From Streptomyces sp. 15-116A (lineage in GTDB: Bacteria; Actinomycetota; Actinomycetes; Streptomycetales; Streptomycetaceae): 64,000 bases of DNA. The translations under genes and the position numbers were made by a program. The stretch spans positions 1 through 64,000 of the forward strand of contig NZ_JAOCQE010000011.1 in assembly GCF_025290915.1 (NCBI RefSeq), given 5' to 3'. Position 1 is the first letter of the stretch. Each line of letters starts with the position of its first letter. Shown here in pieces: positions 52,977-61,067 of the stretch. A model generated the notes under the pieces. The model worked only from the letters and a program-made list of their open reading frames with translations, made no database searches and was not told where the DNA came from.

Positions 52977-53957
52977 TTGGCGTCCACCGTCCTGGTCATC
53001 ACCGCGCTGGAGGATGTGACCGCTGACCTGGTCATCGCAGCCCTCAACGAGCGTGGCGTGCACGTTGCCCGCGTCGACCCTGCCGACATCGGGCCGCACC
53101 TCGCCTTCGCGTTCCACCTGAGCCCTGGCAGCACGGTGTGGAGCGGGTCGCTTCGTACAACGAGCCGGGAGGTGCGGTTGGAGGAGGTGGCTGCGGTCTA
53201 CTTCCGGCGTCCGACGCCGTACACCTCTCGGTTCGTCCATCTCTCCGTGCAGGAAAGGGAGTTCGCGGTCGCCGAAGCGCGGCACGGGCTCGGTGGGGTG
53301 CTCAACGGGCTGAGCGGCGTGCGGTACGTCAATCATCCGCTGGCGGTCGCCCACGCCGAGTTCAAGCCGAGGCAGCTCAGGCAGTTCACCGAGCTCGGGT
53401 TGCAGATCCCGCCGACCCTGGTGACCAACGACGTTGATGCGGCGCGGAACTTCGCCGAGCTTCACGGGCACGTGGTCTACAAGACGTTCCGCGGGCTGCC
53501 TCGGGGCGAGGGCGGGTGTGCCGGAGCTGTCTGGACCCAACGTATCGACGCGGCGACTCTCGATGAGTCGATCGCGGTGACCGCCCACCTGTTCCAGGCT
53601 GAGATTCCCAAGAGGAGTGACGTACGGGTCACTGTGGTCGGGCGGCGGGTCTTCGCGCAGGAGATCATCACGCCCGACCGTGCGCTGGACTGGCGCAGAG
53701 GGGACTGGGACCAGTTGGCCTACGGCTCTGTCGCTGTCCCTCCCCGTATCGAGGCGGCTCTGCAGAGCTACCTGCGGGCGTTCGGCCTGGTCTTCGGCTG
53801 CTTCGACTTCGCGCTCACGGGATGCGCCGACGAGCCTGAAGCGTGGTGGGCGATCGAGTGCAATCCGAACGGCCAGTGGGGGTGGCTGCCTGATGCGGAC
53901 GCCATCGCCGGGGCGTTCGCCGATGTTCTGACCGAGAAAGGAGGCGGTCAGCCATGA
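52977..53957 (+). CDS. tgmB: ATP-grasp ribosomal peptide maturase
   Basis: 326 aa. An N-terminal DNA-gyrase-like pre-ATP-grasp domain (VARVDPADIG, VAAVYFRRPTPY) and the ATP-grasp domain (VVYKTFRGLPRGEGG, FQAEIPKRSDVRVTVVGRRVFA, IECNPNGQWGW) are clear, as in MdnB/MdnC and TIGR04187 maturases. It joins acidic side chains of the precursor to Ser/Thr/Lys side chains using ATP. Start TTG 52977. Its stop region overlaps the methyltransferase start (ATGA). Confidence 0.88.
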   Translation: MASTVLVITALEDVTADLVIAALNERGVHVARVDPADIGPHLAFAFHLSPGSTVWSGSLRTTSREVRLEEVAAVYFRRPTPYTSRFVHLSVQEREFAVAEARHGLGGVLNGLSGVRYVNHPLAVAHAEFKPRQLRQFTELGLQIPPTLVTNDVDAARNFAELHGHVVYKTFRGLPRGEGGCAGAVWTQRIDAATLDESIAVTAHLFQAEIPKRSDVRVTVVGRRVFAQEIITPDRALDWRRGDWDQLAYGSVAVPPRIEAALQSYLRAFGLVFGCFDFALTGCADEPEAWWAIECNPNGQWGWLPDADAIAGAFADVLTEKGGGQP

Positions 53958-55159
53958 TGGTGCCCGCCGATCCTGAGACCGATGCGGTGCGGCTGCGGGA
54001 GGCCATGGTGAAGGGCCTGGCCGACGGGGGTGTGCTGGGCGATCCCGCGTGGCGGGCGGCCGTGGAGAAGGTGCCGCGGCACCGCTTTGTGCCCGGCTTC
54101 TATCTGGCCGCCGCCGAGCGCGATGAGCAGGGGCTGACCGTGTGGGAGCCGGTCACCGCCGAGCTCGACTATGGGCGGTGGCTCGCCGGCGCGTACTCCG
54201 ACTCCACGTTGGTGACGCAGTTCGACGGTGAGGAGCCGGACTGGAAGAGCCCGGTCGTACGGCATGGGGGTGCGCCGTCCTCGTCGTCGACGCTGCCGTC
54301 GCTCGTCGTGCGGATGTGGGAGGACGCCGATGTGCGGGAGGGGCACGATGTGCTGGAGATCGGGACCGGCACCGGGTACTCCACCGCGCTCGCGTGTGAG
54401 CGGCTGGGGTCATCGCATGTGACGAGCGTCGACGTCGACTCGAGTCGGCTGGAGGCCGCGGCAGAGGCGCTGTATGCCTGCGGCTATGTGCCGACGCTGG
54501 CTGTCGCGGACGGGCTGTACGGGTACTGGCCCGAGGCCTGGTTCGATCGGATCGTGACCGCCTGCTCGATGCGGGCGGTGCCGTCTGCGCTGATTGCTCA
54601 GTGTCGTCCTGGCGGGAAGATCCTGGTGAATCTGTCCGGCTGGTTCTACGGGCATGCGCGCGCTCTGCTCACCGTGGCTGGCGATGGCTCGGCTGAAGGG
54701 CCGTTGTTGCCGGGCACGATCTCCTTCATGTCCGTACGGAGGCATGTGGCGCCCGCGTTCGGCAATCCGTCCGACTGGACGGCGGGGCTGCCTGAGGAGC
54801 CTCGGGCCGCCCGGCACAGTTGTGATCGCCTTACCGCCGCGACGACGGAGGCGTTCCATCTGCTGTTCCTGGCCCAATGTGCCGTGCCGGACGCTCAGTT
54901 GATCACCCTTGATGGTGTGGTGCATCTGATCGACGTCGTAAGCGGTTCGGCTGCCACGCTCACCCAGAACGGGGGCGGGTGGGATGTACGTGAGGGCGGG
55001 CTCGTGAAGCTGTGGGAGCGGGTCGAGGCTGTCCTGGACGCGTACGACGCGGCGGGGCGGCCGGGGCCGGAGGCGTTCAGGGTGACTGTGAGCGGTGAGG
55101 GTCAGTACGTACGTCACCCGGGGATGACGGTGTTGCGGTTGCCGGGTGGTGGGTTGTAG
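53954..55159 (+). CDS. tgmC: PCMT-like SAM methyltransferase of the graspetide cluster
   Basis: 401 aa. The PCMT-like fold (VPRHRFVPGFYLAA, TLPSLVVRMWEDADVREGHDVLEIGTGTGYSTALA, WFDRIVTACSMRAVPSALIAQCRPGGKILVNLSG) plus a C-terminal extension of about 150 residues typical of RiPP-linked members (TIGR04188-type). Related enzymes convert aspartate in cyclised graspetides to aspartimide via a methyl ester. The three genes are coupled and form a complete minimal pathway. Confidence 0.87.
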   Translation: MMVPADPETDAVRLREAMVKGLADGGVLGDPAWRAAVEKVPRHRFVPGFYLAAAERDEQGLTVWEPVTAELDYGRWLAGAYSDSTLVTQFDGEEPDWKSPVVRHGGAPSSSSTLPSLVVRMWEDADVREGHDVLEIGTGTGYSTALACERLGSSHVTSVDVDSSRLEAAAEALYACGYVPTLAVADGLYGYWPEAWFDRIVTACSMRAVPSALIAQCRPGGKILVNLSGWFYGHARALLTVAGDGSAEGPLLPGTISFMSVRRHVAPAFGNPSDWTAGLPEEPRAARHSCDRLTAATTEAFHLLFLAQCAVPDAQLITLDGVVHLIDVVSGSAATLTQNGGGWDVREGGLVKLWERVEAVLDAYDAAGRPGPEAFRVTVSGEGQYVRHPGMTVLRLPGGGL

Positions 55160-55537
55160 GGGGCGTTGGCTGCAAGGTGCCCATGGCCGCCCGGGTTTTC
55201 TCAGGGTGGCGGTTCCGGGGCGAGCGTCAAGAGCGCCCTTCTGGCGTCGGCTAGCGCCGATTCCGCTTCGCTTCACTCTTGACGCTCGCCCCTCCACCGC
55301 GGAGTTCTCCTTGGCCGGGCGGCCCAAAGGGGGGCGGCGGGGACGGTGGGTGGGGGTGCCGGTCGTCTGCCGGGCGGGCGCCGGCTGCGTGGGGTTTTCA
55401 GGGGGTCCGGTCGTCGGGGCGGCTGCTGTTCTCTGCGCCTGCTCGTATGGGGAACTGCCCTGTTGGAGGGAAGGGCAGGGGCTGTCGAGTCCGTCTCCTG
55501 TCCTCGGCTCCAGGGCTCAGGGCTCAGGGATGACGGG
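55160..55537. other. Gene-free region with long inverted repeat
   Basis: No gene is seen. It carries the perfect inverted repeat at 55217-55292. The rest is GC-rich and shows no codon bias. It separates the RiPP cluster from the SDR gene. Confidence 0.6.
55217..55292. repeat. 17-bp perfect inverted repeat with a structured loop
   Basis: GGGGCGAGCGTCAAGAG (55217-55233) pairs with CTCTTGACGCTCGCCCC (55276-55292). The 42-nt loop contains GGCG..CGCC and TCGGC..GCCGA smaller stems. It lies between the tgmC stop and the SDR stop, where it can act as a bidirectional terminator; it may also be a dispersed repeat. Confidence 0.7.
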
Positions 55538-56245
55538 CTACCAGGGCAACCGGCCCTCCGCGTCGAAGTAGCCCCCCGTGGGGCCGTCGGGGCCCAGCTG
55601 GGCCATACGGACGATGATCTCCGCGCCCTGTTCGACGGTCTGGGTGCCCGTGTTGCCGTTGAGGTCCGTCTTGGTGTAGCCGGGTTCCACCGCGTTGATC
55701 CGCATGTGCGGGAACGCCTTCGCGTACTGCACGGTGATCATGTTGACCGCGGCCTTCGACGCCGGGTACGCGACGCCGGGGTAGGCGTGGGTCGGGGTGC
55801 CGGCGGTGGTGACGCGGGTGAGGGAGGCCAGGCCGCTGCTGAGGTTGACCACTACGGGGGATGCCGAGCGCTGCAGCAGCGGCAGGAACGCCTGGGTGAC
55901 CCGCACGGTGCCGAAGACGTTGGTCTCGAACACCTGCCGCATCATCTCGGCGGTGACGTCCGCGGCGCCGATCACGCTGTTGTCCTCGGCTCGTCCTTCG
56001 ATGCCGGCGTTGTTGACCAGCACGTCCAGTCCGCCGTCGGCCTCGATGGTCCTGGCCGCGGCCGTGACGGAGGCGTCGTCGGTGACATCGAGCTGCACGG
56101 TCCGCGCTCCCAGCTGATCGGCGGCCCGGCGGCCACGCTCAGGGTCCCGGCTGCCGATGTAGACGGTGTGGCCTGCGGCGATGAGGCGGCGGGCGGTCTC
56201 GAAGCCGAGGCCCTTGTTCGCTCCGGTGATCAGGGTTGTCGTCAT
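55538..56245 (-). CDS. SDR family oxidoreductase
   Basis: 235 aa. TLITGANKGLGFETARRL (cofactor loop), LDVLVNNAGIEG, VVNLSSGLASL, and YPASKAAVNM (catalytic YxxxK) are present. This is the classical short-chain dehydrogenase/reductase of carbonyl-reductase-like type. Divergent from the XRE/MmyB gene with an operator between, so it is its likely target. Confidence 0.92.
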   Translation of the reverse strand: MTTTLITGANKGLGFETARRLIAAGHTVYIGSRDPERGRRAADQLGARTVQLDVTDDASVTAAARTIEADGGLDVLVNNAGIEGRAEDNSVIGAADVTAEMMRQVFETNVFGTVRVTQAFLPLLQRSASPVVVNLSSGLASLTRVTTAGTPTHAYPGVAYPASKAAVNMITVQYAKAFPHMRINAVEPGYTKTDLNGNTGTQTVEQGAEIIVRMAQLGPDGPTGGYFDAEGRLPW

Positions 56246-56289
56246 GCCTCCACGGTGCGTCGGTGCCCTTGTGTCAGCCAGGCGTCCGG

Positions 56290-56318
56290 TCTTCCTGGGA
56301 CCGGCAGTACCAGGAAGA
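56290..56318. promoter_or_regulatory. Operator-like inverted repeat between SDR and XRE genes
   Basis: TCTTCCTGG (56290-56298) and CCAGGAAGA (56310-56318) are perfect 9-bp arms with an 11-nt spacer between the divergent starts. It is the probable site of the MmyB-like regulator. Confidence 0.65.
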
Positions 56319-56347
56319 GCCGGTGGTGGCGGTGCACACTGGCAGGT

Positions 56348-57190
56348 ATGGCGGCGACGGAATTCGGGCAGGCGGTGCGTCGCTGGCGCGAGCGGATCCC
56401 GCCCGAGGCGGCCGGGCTGCCCGTCGGCGCGGTTCGGCGCACGGCCGGGCTCCGCCGCGAGGAACTGGCCCTGCTCGCCGGGATCTCCGTCGACTACGTC
56501 ACCCGGCTCGAGCAGGGCCGCGCGACGCGTCCCTCGTCTCAGGTCGTCGAGGCACTGGCCAGGGCACTGCGGCTGTCGGCGGACGAGCGCGCCCACCTGT
56601 TCCGGCTGGCCGGGCTCGCGCCGCCTGGCCCGCGGACGGTCCCGGCGTACATCACCCCGAGTGTCCAGCGGCTGCTCGACAGACTGACGGGCACTCCCGT
56701 GGCGGTGTACGACGCATCCTGGACCCTCCTCCTGGCCAACGCGCCTTATGCGGCGCTGATGGGGGATCCGTCCGGTTGGCGTGGCAACGAGCGCAACGCC
56801 GTGTGGCGCCACTTCCTCGGACCGGGCACCCGGGCCCGGCACACGCCTCAGTCCCTGCGCGACTTCGAGGCCGCACTGGTGTCCGATCTGCGCGCGGCGG
56901 CCGGTCGTTACCCGGCCGACCGGCGGCTGCGGCGGCTGATCTCGGAACTGCGGGCGAACAGCGACCGGTTCGGCGCGCTGTGGGAGTCCGGCACCGTCGG
57001 CCGCCATGAGGCCGCGCGCAAGACCATCGACCATCCACACGCCGGGCCGTTGACCCTTGACTGCGACGTACTCACGGTGGCGGGCAGCGACCTGCGGATC
57101 ATGATCTACACGGCCGAACCCGGTACCGAGGACGCCGACCGCCTCGCCCTGCTGACCGTGCTCGGCACGCAGACGCCGGCAGAGCCCTGA
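56348..57190 (+). CDS. XRE regulator with MmyB-like ligand-binding domain
   Basis: 280 aa. HTH (RTAGLRREELALLAGISVDYVTRLEQGRATRPS) followed by the MmyB-like sensor domain (RLLDRLTGTPVAVYDASWTLLLANAPYAALMG, LRRLISELRANSDRFGALW, LDCDVLTVAGSDLRIMIYTAEPGT). Such regulators bind a small (often lipid-like) ligand and repress a divergent SDR gene. ATG at 56348. Confidence 0.9.
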   Translation: MAATEFGQAVRRWRERIPPEAAGLPVGAVRRTAGLRREELALLAGISVDYVTRLEQGRATRPSSQVVEALARALRLSADERAHLFRLAGLAPPGPRTVPAYITPSVQRLLDRLTGTPVAVYDASWTLLLANAPYAALMGDPSGWRGNERNAVWRHFLGPGTRARHTPQSLRDFEAALVSDLRAAAGRYPADRRLRRLISELRANSDRFGALWESGTVGRHEAARKTIDHPHAGPLTLDCDVLTVAGSDLRIMIYTAEPGTEDADRLALLTVLGTQTPAEP

Positions 57191-57204
57191 TCTTCGTTCC
57201 CCCG

Positions 57205-57415
57205 TCAGTGGCCCTGGTCGTCCAGGGTCAACTGGCCGCGGTGGAAGTCGAAGTGCTGGGTCGGGTAGTGGTACAGCTCCTCGAGGGTCATCACGTCCTT
57301 GAAGAAGGGGTCCCGGCGCGTCGGGAAGCACATGCTCCGCGTCAGATTCGTAGGCCGGCTCGGCCTCCAGCTGGCGGTGGAGGGCGGCCAGGGTGTGGTC
57401 GAGCCTCGCCGCCAT
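57205..57415 (-). pseudogene. Remnant of a small gene with one frameshift
   Basis: N-terminal part: ARLDHTLAALHRQLEAEPAYESDAEH. A shift near 57333 leads to CFPTRRDPFFKDVMTLEELYHYPTQHFDFH and a stop at 57205. The pieces together look like one short protein of about 70 aa. I cannot name the family. It may be a sequencing error, or decay. Confidence 0.4.
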
Positions 57416-57447
57416 GCGCCGGTGGGTGCAGACGCGGGCGCGGGCGC

Positions 57448-58443
57448 TCAGGACGAAGCGTGGTCGACGTCGGTCTGGGGAGTTGCCGCGCTGCGGAGTC
57501 GGTCGGCGGTGTCGCGGAGGTAGGCGGTGACCTCGGGGTCGGCGTCGAGGGTGTAGTCGGCGTCGAGGGCGGCGAGGTACTGGGCGATGCCGGGGAGGTG
57601 GTTCCCGGAGCAGTCGACGGTGCAGGTGCTCTCGTCGAGGGGGCGGATGCGGGCGGCCAGGGCTCCCCAGGCGCGGCGGCGGACGGTCTCGGCGGGGGCG
57701 TGGACGGTGGCGACGGCGCGGTGGCGGACCGGCGCGGTGGCGATCTTGTCGGCGACGTAGGCGGCCGGGTCGTCGCCGGGGACGGGGCGGGGCGTGAAGC
57801 GGTGCCGGAGGGGCGTGGGGGCGGTGATGCGGTCGAGGCGGTAGATGCGCCAGTCGTCCTTGCCGGTGTCGTGGGCGAGGAGGTACCACGTGCCGCCGGA
57901 GGAGACGAGGTGGTGGGGCTCGACGCGGCGGGGGGCCGCTCCGGGGGCGCCTCGGGGGGTGTAGTCGAAGGCGATCATCTCGTGGTCGCGGCAGGCGACG
58001 GCGAGCAGGGCGAGGAGTTCGGGGTCGATGCGCGGGCCGCGGTTCTCCCAGTCGATGGCGACGGTGGTCTGGTGCAGGGCGGCGACCTGGGTGCGCAGCC
58101 GGGCGGGCAGGACGTGTTCGAGTTTGACCAGGGCGCGCAGTGCGGTCTCCTCCATGCCGGTGAGGTGGCCGGCGGCGGTGCGCAGGGCGACGGCGGTGGC
58201 GATGGCTTCGTCGTCGCCGAGGAGGAGGGGCGGCATGGCGGTGCCGGACGCGAGGCGGTAGCCGCCGGCGTGGCCGGTGGTGCCTTCGACGGGGTAGCCC
58301 AGTTCACGCAGGCGGTCGATGTCGCGGCGGACGGTGCGGCCGGTGACGCCGAGCCGGCCGGCGAGCTCGGCGCCCGACCACTCGCGGCGGGTCTGCAGCA
58401 GGGACAGCAGCCGGAGCATCCGGGCGGGGAGGTCACTCGTCAT
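57448..58443 (-). CDS. WYL-domain transcriptional regulator (YafY-like)
   Basis: 331 aa. HTH_11 (LLQTRREWSGAELAGRLGVTGRTVRRDIDRLRELGYPVEG), the WYL region (IAFDYTPRGAPGAAPRRVEPHHLVSSGGTWYLLAHDTGKDDWRIYRLDRI), and a WCX end. It is divergent from the VOC gene with a GGACA-type palindrome between. It likely represses the VOC gene. Confidence 0.9.
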   Translation of the reverse strand: MTSDLPARMLRLLSLLQTRREWSGAELAGRLGVTGRTVRRDIDRLRELGYPVEGTTGHAGGYRLASGTAMPPLLLGDDEAIATAVALRTAAGHLTGMEETALRALVKLEHVLPARLRTQVAALHQTTVAIDWENRGPRIDPELLALLAVACRDHEMIAFDYTPRGAPGAAPRRVEPHHLVSSGGTWYLLAHDTGKDDWRIYRLDRITAPTPLRHRFTPRPVPGDDPAAYVADKIATAPVRHRAVATVHAPAETVRRRAWGALAARIRPLDESTCTVDCSGNHLPGIAQYLAALDADYTLDADPEVTAYLRDTADRLRSAATPQTDVDHASS

Positions 58444-58466
58444 GGATCCAGAATGCCCCTCTTTAC

Positions 58467-58481
58467 GGACACGATCTGTCC
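58467..58481. promoter_or_regulatory. WYL-regulator operator
   Basis: GGACA, CGATC spacer and TGTCC (58467-58481) form a perfect 5-bp-arm palindrome between the divergent WYL gene (start 58443) and the VOC gene (start 58568). Confidence 0.55.
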
Positions 58482-58567
58482 TAAAAGGCCCCTAACGTGA
58501 AGAGGCATGCCCCGGAAGAAAAGCCCTCATCACACCTCCCTCATCACACCTAAGGAATCCGTCCGCC

Positions 58568-58978
58568 ATGAGCACCACCACCCACTCCGCCGGCCCCCTC
58601 AACGGTTCGGTGATCTCGTATGCGATCTGGGCCGACGACGGGCGCCGGCTCGCCGAGTTCTACGCCGCGGCACTGGGCGGCGAGGTCGGACAGCCGTACC
58701 CCGACGAGCACGGCAACGAGGTCGCCTATCCCGTGACCGTCGGCAACACGGCGTACATCTTCTACACCTCGGCCTCCTTCACCCCGCCCGACTGGCCGGG
58801 GCAGGACCTGCCCTTCCACCTGGACCTGGCGTTCCCCGACGTGGCCGCCGCCGAGAAGCGACTGCTGGAACTCGGGGCGACCAAGCCCGAATTCCAGCCC
58901 GGCGGGGAGCACTGGACAGTCCTGCTGGACCCCTCCGGCCAGCCGCTGTGCATCAGCCAGGCCGCCCAGCCCTCCTGA
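58568..58978 (+). CDS. VOC family (glyoxalase-like) protein
   Basis: 136 aa. VISYAIWADDGRRLAEFYAAALGGEV, FHLDLAFPDVAAAEKRLLELGA, HWTVLLDPSGQPLCI are VOC signatures. The H and E metal residues appear partly conserved (FHLDL; final E replaced near LCI). The function is unknown, often a resistance or detox role. Confidence 0.85.
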   Translation: MSTTTHSAGPLNGSVISYAIWADDGRRLAEFYAAALGGEVGQPYPDEHGNEVAYPVTVGNTAYIFYTSASFTPPDWPGQDLPFHLDLAFPDVAAAEKRLLELGATKPEFQPGGEHWTVLLDPSGQPLCISQAAQPS

Positions 58979-59030
58979 ACGCGACCGACGACACCTTTCT
59001 TTGACGACACCTTTCTCCAAGGAGAAACCG

Positions 59031-59975
59031 ATGAAGATCGCGCTGTTGGGGACCGGTTTCGGACAGGCGCACGCCGCCGTGTACGCCGCCCGCGGCGACG
59101 TGGACGTGGTGATGTTCGGCCGCGACCCGGACAAGACCGCGAAGGCGGCCGGGCAGTTCGGCTTCGCCTCCTCCACCGAGCTGGACGCCGCCTTCGAGGA
59201 CGCCTCGTTCGACCTGGTGGACATCTGTCTGCCGGTTCGGCTGCACGCCACGTACGCCCTGCGCGCGCTCGCGGCGGACAAGCATGTGCTGGTCGAACTC
59301 CCGCTGGCCGACAGCCTGGACGATGCGCAGCGGGTCGCCGAGGCCGCCGCGCGCAGCGACAAGCATGTGTTCGTGGACATGTTCGAGCGGTTCATCCCCG
59401 CGAATCAGGCCCTGTTCGACGCCGTACGGGAGAACACGTACGGGCGGCTGGAGCAGCTCACCTTGTGGAATCTGACCGCGCACCTGTGGCCGGGGGCCTC
59501 GCTGGGGCTGAAGGTGCTGCCGCTGGAGGCGCTGCACAGCGACATGGACATCATCACCCGCACGCTCGGCCTGCCGAAGGAGATGTGCGTGATTGCCGTG
59601 GCGCGTAACGAGGACTCCGGGGCGATCGACGCGACGTTCCGTTTCGACGGCGCGGCGGCCCGCAGCTCGGTCTCCTCCCTGATGCCCATGGCGTGGGGCT
59701 CCCGCGGCGGCTACACGGCCTCCTTCGAACGCGGCGTGCTGGACGCCACGTCCACGATGGGCTTCGACGGCAAGCCGACCGGCACGCTCACCGCGTACAC
59801 CGCCGACGGCGCCCGTGAGCTGGAACTGCCGCCCGCGGACCAGTACACGGCCATGATCGGCCACGTCATGGACGTGATCGAGGGCAAGGCCGAGAACCGG
59901 ATCGCCCCGGACAGCGTGCTCGACGCTCTGCAGCTCACCCTCGAACTCGACCAGAAGGTCAACGGCCCGAGCTGA
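59031..59975 (+). CDS. Gfo/Idh/MocA-family protein with altered EKP motif
   Basis: 314 aa. Rossmann start MKIALLGTGFGQAHAAVYAA and a dehydrogenase-like C-terminal half (ALHSDMDIITRTLGLPKEM). In the place of the conserved EKP catalytic lysine the sequence reads VELPLADS, so the lysine is absent. It may be a non-classical dehydrogenase or binding protein. ATG 59031 after AAGGAGA. Confidence 0.82.
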   Translation: MKIALLGTGFGQAHAAVYAARGDVDVVMFGRDPDKTAKAAGQFGFASSTELDAAFEDASFDLVDICLPVRLHATYALRALAADKHVLVELPLADSLDDAQRVAEAAARSDKHVFVDMFERFIPANQALFDAVRENTYGRLEQLTLWNLTAHLWPGASLGLKVLPLEALHSDMDIITRTLGLPKEMCVIAVARNEDSGAIDATFRFDGAAARSSVSSLMPMAWGSRGGYTASFERGVLDATSTMGFDGKPTGTLTAYTADGARELELPPADQYTAMIGHVMDVIEGKAENRIAPDSVLDALQLTLELDQKVNGPS

Positions 59976-59983
59976 ACTCGGGC

Positions 59984-60553
59984 TCAGAGGGAGGCGAGGA
60001 ACGTTCGTACGCGGTGCAGGAGTAGCTTGGACGCCTCCTCGTCGAAGGACGCGAGGGAGGAGTCGGTGAACAGGTGTTGTTCGCCGGAGTAGAGGAACAG
60101 CTCGGCGGTCGGTACGGAGTTGGCCAGGTCGTGGGCTGCAGGCAGGTCCTCGTCGAAGAACTCGTCGTCCTCCTTGCCGTGGATCTGGACCGGGACATTG
60201 TCGGGCCAGGACTGTCCGTACTCGGTGACGGGGATGCAGGCGTGCATCAGTAGTGCTCCCCGGGCGCCGGGGCGGGTCTGTGCGAGCCGCTGGGCGATCG
60301 TCACGCCGAATGAGAAGCCTGCGTAGACCAGGTTCGGGCTGAGGTTTTCGGTCGCTGCCGCGCCGCGTTCCCACAGGGTGTCGAAGCCTCTGTCGCGCGC
60401 GAATTCCATGCCCTCCTCGAGGGTGCCGAAGGTGCGGCCCTCGAACAGGTCCGGGGTGTGTACGGTGTGGCCGGCCCGGCGCAGTTCGTCGGCGAACGCG
60501 CGGACGCCGGCGGTCAAGCCCTGGACGTGGTGGTAGAGCAGAACCTCAGCCAT
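59984..60553 (-). CDS. Dienelactone hydrolase family protein
   Basis: 189 aa. LYHHVQGLTAGVRAFADELRR, the nucleophile elbow YAGFSFGVTIAQRLAQ (serine in place of the usual cysteine), VQIHGKEDDEFFDE and LFLYSGEQHLFTD. It overlaps the DUF3224 gene by 8 bp, implying one transcript. The substrate is unknown. Confidence 0.88.
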   Translation of the reverse strand: MAEVLLYHHVQGLTAGVRAFADELRRAGHTVHTPDLFEGRTFGTLEEGMEFARDRGFDTLWERGAAATENLSPNLVYAGFSFGVTIAQRLAQTRPGARGALLMHACIPVTEYGQSWPDNVPVQIHGKEDDEFFDEDLPAAHDLANSVPTAELFLYSGEQHLFTDSSLASFDEEASKLLLHRVRTFLASL

Positions 60554-61004
60554 ATGTCCTGTCCCGTCCTTCGTGTTCTTCGCTGCTGGTTCCTCGCTGG
60601 TCGAGGTCGTAGTCGAACCAGATTCGGTGTGTGCCGTCCTCGTCGATCGCCATGCCTCCGGTGCCGGTGATTCCGGTGAGCTTGCCCGTGCCGCTTCCCG
60701 GGACGATGACGACGTGGAAGTCGCCCTGTCTGGTGCCGCCGGACATCGTGGCGGTGTGGGCGTAGTTGAAGGTGCCCGTTCGGTCGTGGAGCGTTCCCTC
60801 GAAGGACTCCATGGCGACGTACGTGCCGGTGCCGGTGGGCTCGTCGAACGCCGAGGTGAACAGGGTGGCGGAGCGGCCGGTGATCTCTCCGTCGTACTGC
60901 TTCTCCATCGTGGCGACACCGACGGACAGCGCGGTCTCGATCGACGAGCCCGGCACCGGGGCGGGGGTGAAGTCGACGACCTTGAACGTTCCTGAAGCTC
61001 GCAT
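60546..61004 (-). CDS. DUF3224 protein
   Basis: 152 aa from ATG 61004. GTFKVVDFTPAP, GRSATLFTSAFDEPTGTGTYVAMESFEGTLHDRTGTFNYAHTA and GSGTGKLTGITGTGGMAID match the beta-barrel DUF3224 family (allene-oxide-cyclase-like fold). The enzyme role is unknown. Confidence 0.87.
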   Translation of the reverse strand: MRASGTFKVVDFTPAPVPGSSIETALSVGVATMEKQYDGEITGRSATLFTSAFDEPTGTGTYVAMESFEGTLHDRTGTFNYAHTATMSGGTRQGDFHVVIVPGSGTGKLTGITGTGGMAIDEDGTHRIWFDYDLDQRGTSSEEHEGRDRTYG

Positions 61005-61067
61005 GCCCGGAGCGTACTTCGCACCACTGACATCGACATCGACGTCGGGAAGCGCCACGCCCCGGTG

